Of a stretch of DNA of 35,770 nt, positions 30,801-35,770 are shown in pieces (positions within the stretch are counted from its first letter, which is position 1; each line of letters opens with the position of its first letter). Made by a program: the position numbers and the translations under genes. This DNA is from Ophiosphaerella korrae (lineage: Eukaryota > Ascomycota > Dothideomycetes > Pleosporales > Phaeosphaeriaceae). Location: assembly GCA_028456385.1 (NCBI GenBank), contig JALNQF010000393.1, positions 1-35,770 on the forward strand, given 5' to 3'. Under the pieces are notes generated by a model. That model worked only from the letters and a program-made list of their open reading frames with translations. It was not told where the DNA came from and did not search any database.

Positions 30801-33800
30801 TTAAATAACTTATAGCCCTTTAGGTATTAGTTACTATATATTATCTATAAACTACTAATCTAACTCTAGCTATAGCTATAACTTACCTAGGCCTACCCTA
30901 AGAGAATACTAGCCTTATTAGCGCTATTACTTAATATAAAGCTTAAGTTACGCTACTTCTATTTCTTTATATTAGCTTTTATTTTTATTTTAGAGCGTTT
31001 ATAGCTTAGGACTTTAAAGATACTACTTTTATTCTTTACTTATAATACTTTTTTCTTAAGAGCTCTAGATCTAATATCTAAGAGGTTATTTATAAAGTAT
31101 TTATATAGTTTCTAGGTTATTTAATAAAATTTTTATATAGACGTATTATATAGCTTATAGTAGTAGCTACTTATCTTTTTACTATTTCTTTTTACGTACG
31201 TTTTACAAGCTATAGTAGTTTTTACCTTTCTATAATAGTTTTTTTACTTAATATATTTTTACTTACTAAATTCTTTTCTTACTTATTAATTTTTAATAGC
31301 TAGCTCTTTTCTTATATATATATATTTATTAGTTAAGCTAGTATAGGGCCTTTAGGCTCTATATTTAAACGTCTTTACTAGTAGTTAAGCTCTTATAGTT
31401 ATTTACTTTTATAATTTTTAGTAAAGTTATAAATACTTTTTAGAAGTATACTTAAACTTTATTTCTTTATTTTTTATTCTATTTTCTTCTTCTTTTCTTT
31501 AAGCTTATTTTAGCTACTCTATACTCTCTTACTAGTTTCTTAGCTCTATTCTCTTATTTACTTTCTACTTTAATTATTATAGCTACTTTTAACTTCTAAC
31601 TTAGGTCCTATATAGCTAGCTAGCTTAGCTAAAGTAACTATAGTAGTAATAATCCTTCTTAGCTACTTTATAACCTAAGTAGACTACCTTTAAGTTACTA
31701 TTAAACTAAGAGTAAGGCTTCTTACCTTATTTCTATAATATATTATTTCTAGTATAAAAGTAAGAATTTATCCTTTTTACTTATAAGCTCTTAGGTCTTA
31801 CTAACTACGCTTTTCTCTTAGTTATTACTTATTTCCTTAACTACTCTCTTTTACTTAACTTACTTTATAACTTTCTTAACTAAGCTCTTAATATCTTTAA
31901 AGAGCGTAACTTTAGCTAGCTTCTTTCTTTTATCTAAGAGTTTATATATACTTACTATAATAAGTATAAAAATAGAGCTTACTAGTAGAATAGTTTCTAT
32001 AATATTTATTCTTATAACTCTAATAGCTTTTTCTATACTTCTAATAGCTTTTAGTCTCTTTTCTACTAGTTATACTATTAGGTACGCTATTATAAAAGTT
32101 AAGAGATACTTACTTAAAACTTTTTAGCTACTTAAGCTATATACTTATAAGATTCTTCTTTAATTAATAATTTTTAAAAGATATAAGCTTATTATAAAGC
32201 TATAGTCTATATAAGTTAGTATACTTAGAAGACTATTAGCTCTTATAAAGCCTTACTACTAAGGCTACTACTACTAGGCTTTAATAAGGCTATAGCTTAT
32301 AGTTCTAAAGAAAAGAGTAATTATAGCTATACTACTTATATTTGTAGTAGTATTAGATACTCTATTTTCTTTAAAAATAAAAGTATTATCTACTTTAATA
32401 GGTCTTATATTTATTATTATATTTAGAGCTATAATTATAGGTTAAGTAAGTCTTTAACTCTATTTTTCTTTTTACTTAATTTTATCTTAATAGTCTTTTA
32501 GAGCTTAGCTAACGCGTTTTTAGTAGTCTAGTAGCTAAATATAAGTAAGTACTTTCTTAAGTTAAAAGTTTTACTAAAAGTTACTACTATATTACTAAGC
32601 TCTTTAAGTAATAGTATACTTATACTAATACTTTTATTTTTATAGCTATCTAGTTTTCTAGCTACTCTATTACTATACCTTTTATATATAATACTATAGT
32701 AGCTAATATTTAGTATCTTATTTACTAAAACGTTTCCTTAAGTTATTAAGTAGCTTATAAGTATCTTCTTATAACACCTAGTAAGCTAGTACGTCTTTAT
32801 AAGCTTAAGGCTTACTTAGTAGTATATAGTATAGATAAGCCTAAAGATAATAACTTTAAGACTTCTAGATATTCTTATAGCTCTACTAATAATTCTTTTT
32901 ACTAGTAAGCTTATAGCTAGCGTCTCTAGGGTTATACTATACCTAAAAGTAAGTCTAATAATTCTTTACTTACTATTTTCTCTATAGTAGATAAAGCCTT
33001 TATTTATTAAGTTTTCTCTAGTTTTCTCTACTTTTTATTACTTTCTAGTATTAGTAAATACTTTTAAAGTACTTTCTCTAGTAGTTTTAGCTTACTTTTA
33101 AGCTTTTATACTACTTTAAATTCTCTCTATTAACTACTAGCTCCTTTAGCTTTATAAAGTACGCCTTTACACCTTTTTTACTTTACTAACCTAGAGTTAG
33201 ATATAAGTTACCTAGGTCTTAATAAGAGTTTAGGATATACTTATAGATACTCTATTAAGTCTTTTACTACTCTTACTCTTACTTCTAGCTACTATCTAGC
33301 TACTTTTTTAACTTCTCCTCTTTGCGCTCTACTTTCTAGTAGTAGTATTTCTACTCTAGTCTATTCTTAATTTAATATAATAGGTTTAAGCTCTTCTACT
33401 TCTTTTTCTAAAGGCTTTTAGTTTTTTATTTTTATACTTCTTCTACTTCTTTAGTATTCTTTTAGCTTTTTACTTTAAGATCTTTAGCTTTAGAATTAGA
33501 ATTACTATTATACTTATTATCTAAGTAGTATTTACTTTTAGCTACCTAGGTTTAGTTTTAGAAGTTCTCTTACTACTTAAGCTTTTTCTTCTAGTTCTAA
33601 AGATAGTAATTAGTAATAATAAGTAATATAAGGTTTTTTCTTCTTAGTATCTAAGTACTAAGGCCTCTTTAGTTATTTGTTTTTAGAGAAAATTAACTAA
33701 GTTCTTTTCTTTCTATTACTAATTCTCTTATTTACTTATAATACTTACTTATTCCTTCTCCTATTTAAAATTTTTAGCTAATCTTTAGCTAAAATTAATC

Positions 33801-33980
33801 TCTTTATTAGGTTCCTTTTATATAAAGAATTTAAAGTTAGCTAGATTAAATTTAAGCTTTTATACTAGGATTTAAACTAATTATAGCTAATAAGTTTATA
33901 CTAGTAATAGTAAGTCCTATTTATATTATTCTTATACTTACCTACTTTACTTTCTAAATACTAGCTCTATTAGTACTAGT
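30801..33980 (-). other. AT-rich degraded sequence, minus-strand coding character, unidentified
   Basis: Between about 32400 and 33600 a minus-strand frame stays readable for several hundred codons if TAA/TAG are taken as former Gln/Trp. It has blocks such as EILLLESRAQRGEVKKVARQ, VKDLIEYLQVYPKLLLRPRQ and LYIKGIVIEQLENQIAIKIK. I do not recognise the protein. A Gag-like or accessory retroelement product is possible because it lies directly downstream of an integrase on the same strand. The part 30800-32400 has similar composition, and I could not assign a frame. CpA/TpG depletion is as strong as elsewhere in the block. Confidence 0.4.
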
Positions 33981-35770
33981 TTATCTAATACTCTTTTAGG
34001 TTACTCTTTAGTATTAGGTAAAGCTTACTCTTCCTTTTATCTAACTATAAAATCTTTAGCTTCTAGCTCTAAATTTTCTAAGATATCTATTAGTTCCTAC
34101 TAGCTTTACTAGTAGAATTCTACTACTCTTACTCTTAGAGTATAGTTTCTAAACTTTGTACTATCTAGGTTAGTAAGCTAGTACTATCTAGAGGAATATA
34201 ACTAGATAACTTAATAAGAGCCCTTCTACTAAGGTTAGAGTTTCTACTATTTAGATTTATTCTAGTTACTAAATAAGTCTTAGATAAGTACTAATATTCC
34301 TTTAGGTATATCTTTTATATATAATATCTTTTTAGTATTAAACTATTCTTTACTTTTTTCTCTTAGCCTAATTATATAATCTATAGCTTCTTAGAGTCTA
34401 TTATTATATTTATTAAACTACTAAGCTTATAATACTAAGAGCGTAGTAGTATTATAAACTTCTAACTACAAGAGAGTTTACTATATAAAGATATAGAATT
34501 TAATAAGTAAAACTTATTCCTAGCTATATATAAGGTATATTAGTATCTCTCTAGTACTACGTTTTACTATAACCCTATCTACTTATAGCGCGTAGAGTAG
34601 ATTATTTACTTAATTACCTTTAATCTTTTAGAAAGTAGCTACTAACTCTTTATAGCCTCTTTTAATTATTTCTTAGGTTTAAAAGTAATAAGTACTTCTA
34701 ATAACCTTTTAGGTACTATATAAGAAAGTAAAGTTAGTAACTAGTCCTTTATTTTCTAGTCTTTTATTTACTATTATTTTAAATAGTACTCTCTATTTTA
34801 GAAATATATCTTGTTTTAAGAACTTTGTAATAGCTTCTAATATATTAAATCTAAGAGCTTTAGCCTCTATATATAAGCTTATAAAGTCTTAATATATAAT
34901 TATATATCTTTTACTTTCTTTACTATTAAGTATATAAACTATATCTAGTATAATCTATCTCTATAGGACTTTAGGTCTCTAATTTAGGTATAGCTCTTTC
35001 TTTACTATCTAAAGTAAATAAAATTAATATTCTTAGTAAGATTTTATATAAGTTTCTATATCTTTAAATATATTTAGCTAGTAATATTATATCTAGATCT
35101 TTTACTATATTTTTTCTTAGCTTTAGTATCTACTTTTATTATATAGTACTTTTAGAATCTTTAGCTACTCTTTTTTTTTATTTACTACTCTTTTTAGTAA
35201 GTACTATTTAGAGCCCTTAGCTTATAAGAGTCTTTATATAACTTTATACTTTTACGTATTTTTATTAAGCTTTTAGGTATCTATTCTACTTATTTTAGCT
35301 AGAGTTTATAGTATTACTAGCTATTTTATAATATTGCGTAAAAAAAGCGTTTCTAGAGTATCTAGTATACTTAAGTCTATTTCTATCTTTAAGTATATAA
35401 ATTCTAAGTCTTAAGGGCTTATCTATAGTAAGATAAAAGTTATAGACTCTAAATAGTAGTTTATAAATTCTTTTACGTCTTCTTTAAGCTCTTTTAGTAG
35501 CTCTAGTTACTTTAAGAGAGTATCTACTACTATATTCTTTTTTCTAGCTACGTACTTTATATTAAATTCTTATATATTTAGAAAGGTAAGCTATCTTGTA
35601 ATTAGGGCTTCTAAGAAGTTACTAGTACTTTAATTAAGTTAATTTATAAGTATATAAGTATCTATTTCTACTATAAAATAAACTCTATAGATTTATAAGT
35701 AGAATTTCTTAAGTACTAGTAGTATAGCTTTATACTTATATTTCCTAGAATCCTAGTTATACTCTAAAAG
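33981..35770 (-). pseudogene. RNase H-integrase region of a second Gypsy lineage, cut by the window edge
   Basis: The minus strand from the right edge reads YNQDSRKYKYKAILLVLKKF, YRVYFIVEIDTYILINQLNQ and FNIKYVARKKNIVVDTLLKQ near 35530-35765. This is the end of a Ty3/Gypsy RNase H (family HVPGKKNxVADALSR). Integrase follows, with KRVVNKKR in the zinc-domain region near 35200, a degenerate core, VDRVIVKRSTRDTNIPY near 34570-34520 (family ADRxTVRRSTGxTPY) and the C-terminal block LVLIQDLFSNQNKSKQQKLQ (family LVLLxxxxxDxxxxxKL). It differs from the chromovirus copies at 12-26 kb in motif wording, so it is another lineage. The reverse transcriptase would lie beyond position 35770. Stops are TAA/TAG, as in the rest of the block. 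Confidence 0.72.

Noticed and set aside
8030..35770. Mitochondrial or bacterial AT-rich DNA
   Set aside because: The AT bias is specifically CpA-to-TpA and the content is LTR and DDE transposon relics, so it is nuclear repeat-mutated DNA.

Overview
The window looks like nuclear DNA of a filamentous ascomycete (Pezizomycotina). Three things point there: mobile-element families typical of these fungi (Ty3/Gypsy chromoviruses, Fot1/pogo and Tc1-like transposons), short GT-AG introns in the one gene that can be spliced, and mutation of the repeats in the pattern of repeat-induced point mutation (RIP). Outside a central island, CpA and TpG are almost absent, and old coding frames are broken by TAA and TAG where Gln or Trp codons stood. 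I cannot name the species. Translations were done by hand, so relic boundaries are approximate unless a terminal repeat or target-site duplication fixes them.

Layout. Positions 1-1650: AT-rich block with a minus-strand Fot1/pogo relic and LTR fragments. Positions about 1650-7950: a RIP-spared island of ordinary composition. It holds a broken tetratricopeptide (TPR) gene fragment (2207-2828), an apparently intact seven-exon gene for a PTH11-like seven-helix membrane protein (3460-4985, minus), a long stretch with no recognisable gene, and the fresher ends of two pogo elements and one Tc1-like element (6847-7795). Positions about 7950-35770: the second AT-rich block, made of nested transposon relics.

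The second block can be partly untangled. A minus-strand Ty3/Gypsy element (14921-21900) has two LTRs and a 5-bp target duplication (AAAAT). It sits inside the protease/RT region of an older plus-strand copy of the same family (12111-26106). Removing the insert and one AAAAT restores the older frame across the junction. The older element's LTRs are shared with gag fragments on both sides (11672-12110 and 26107-27734), which gives a compound LTR array. An inverted LTR at its right end carries a Tc1-like element (27940-30033). The last 5.5 kb is a minus-strand relic whose right part is an RNase H-integrase region of a different Gypsy lineage, cut by the window edge. Its left part is unidentified.

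The only gene with a full open coding path is the PTH11-like receptor gene. It is small-exon rich, so a single-frame ORF view misses it. I saw no tRNA, rRNA, CRISPR array or biosynthetic cluster.
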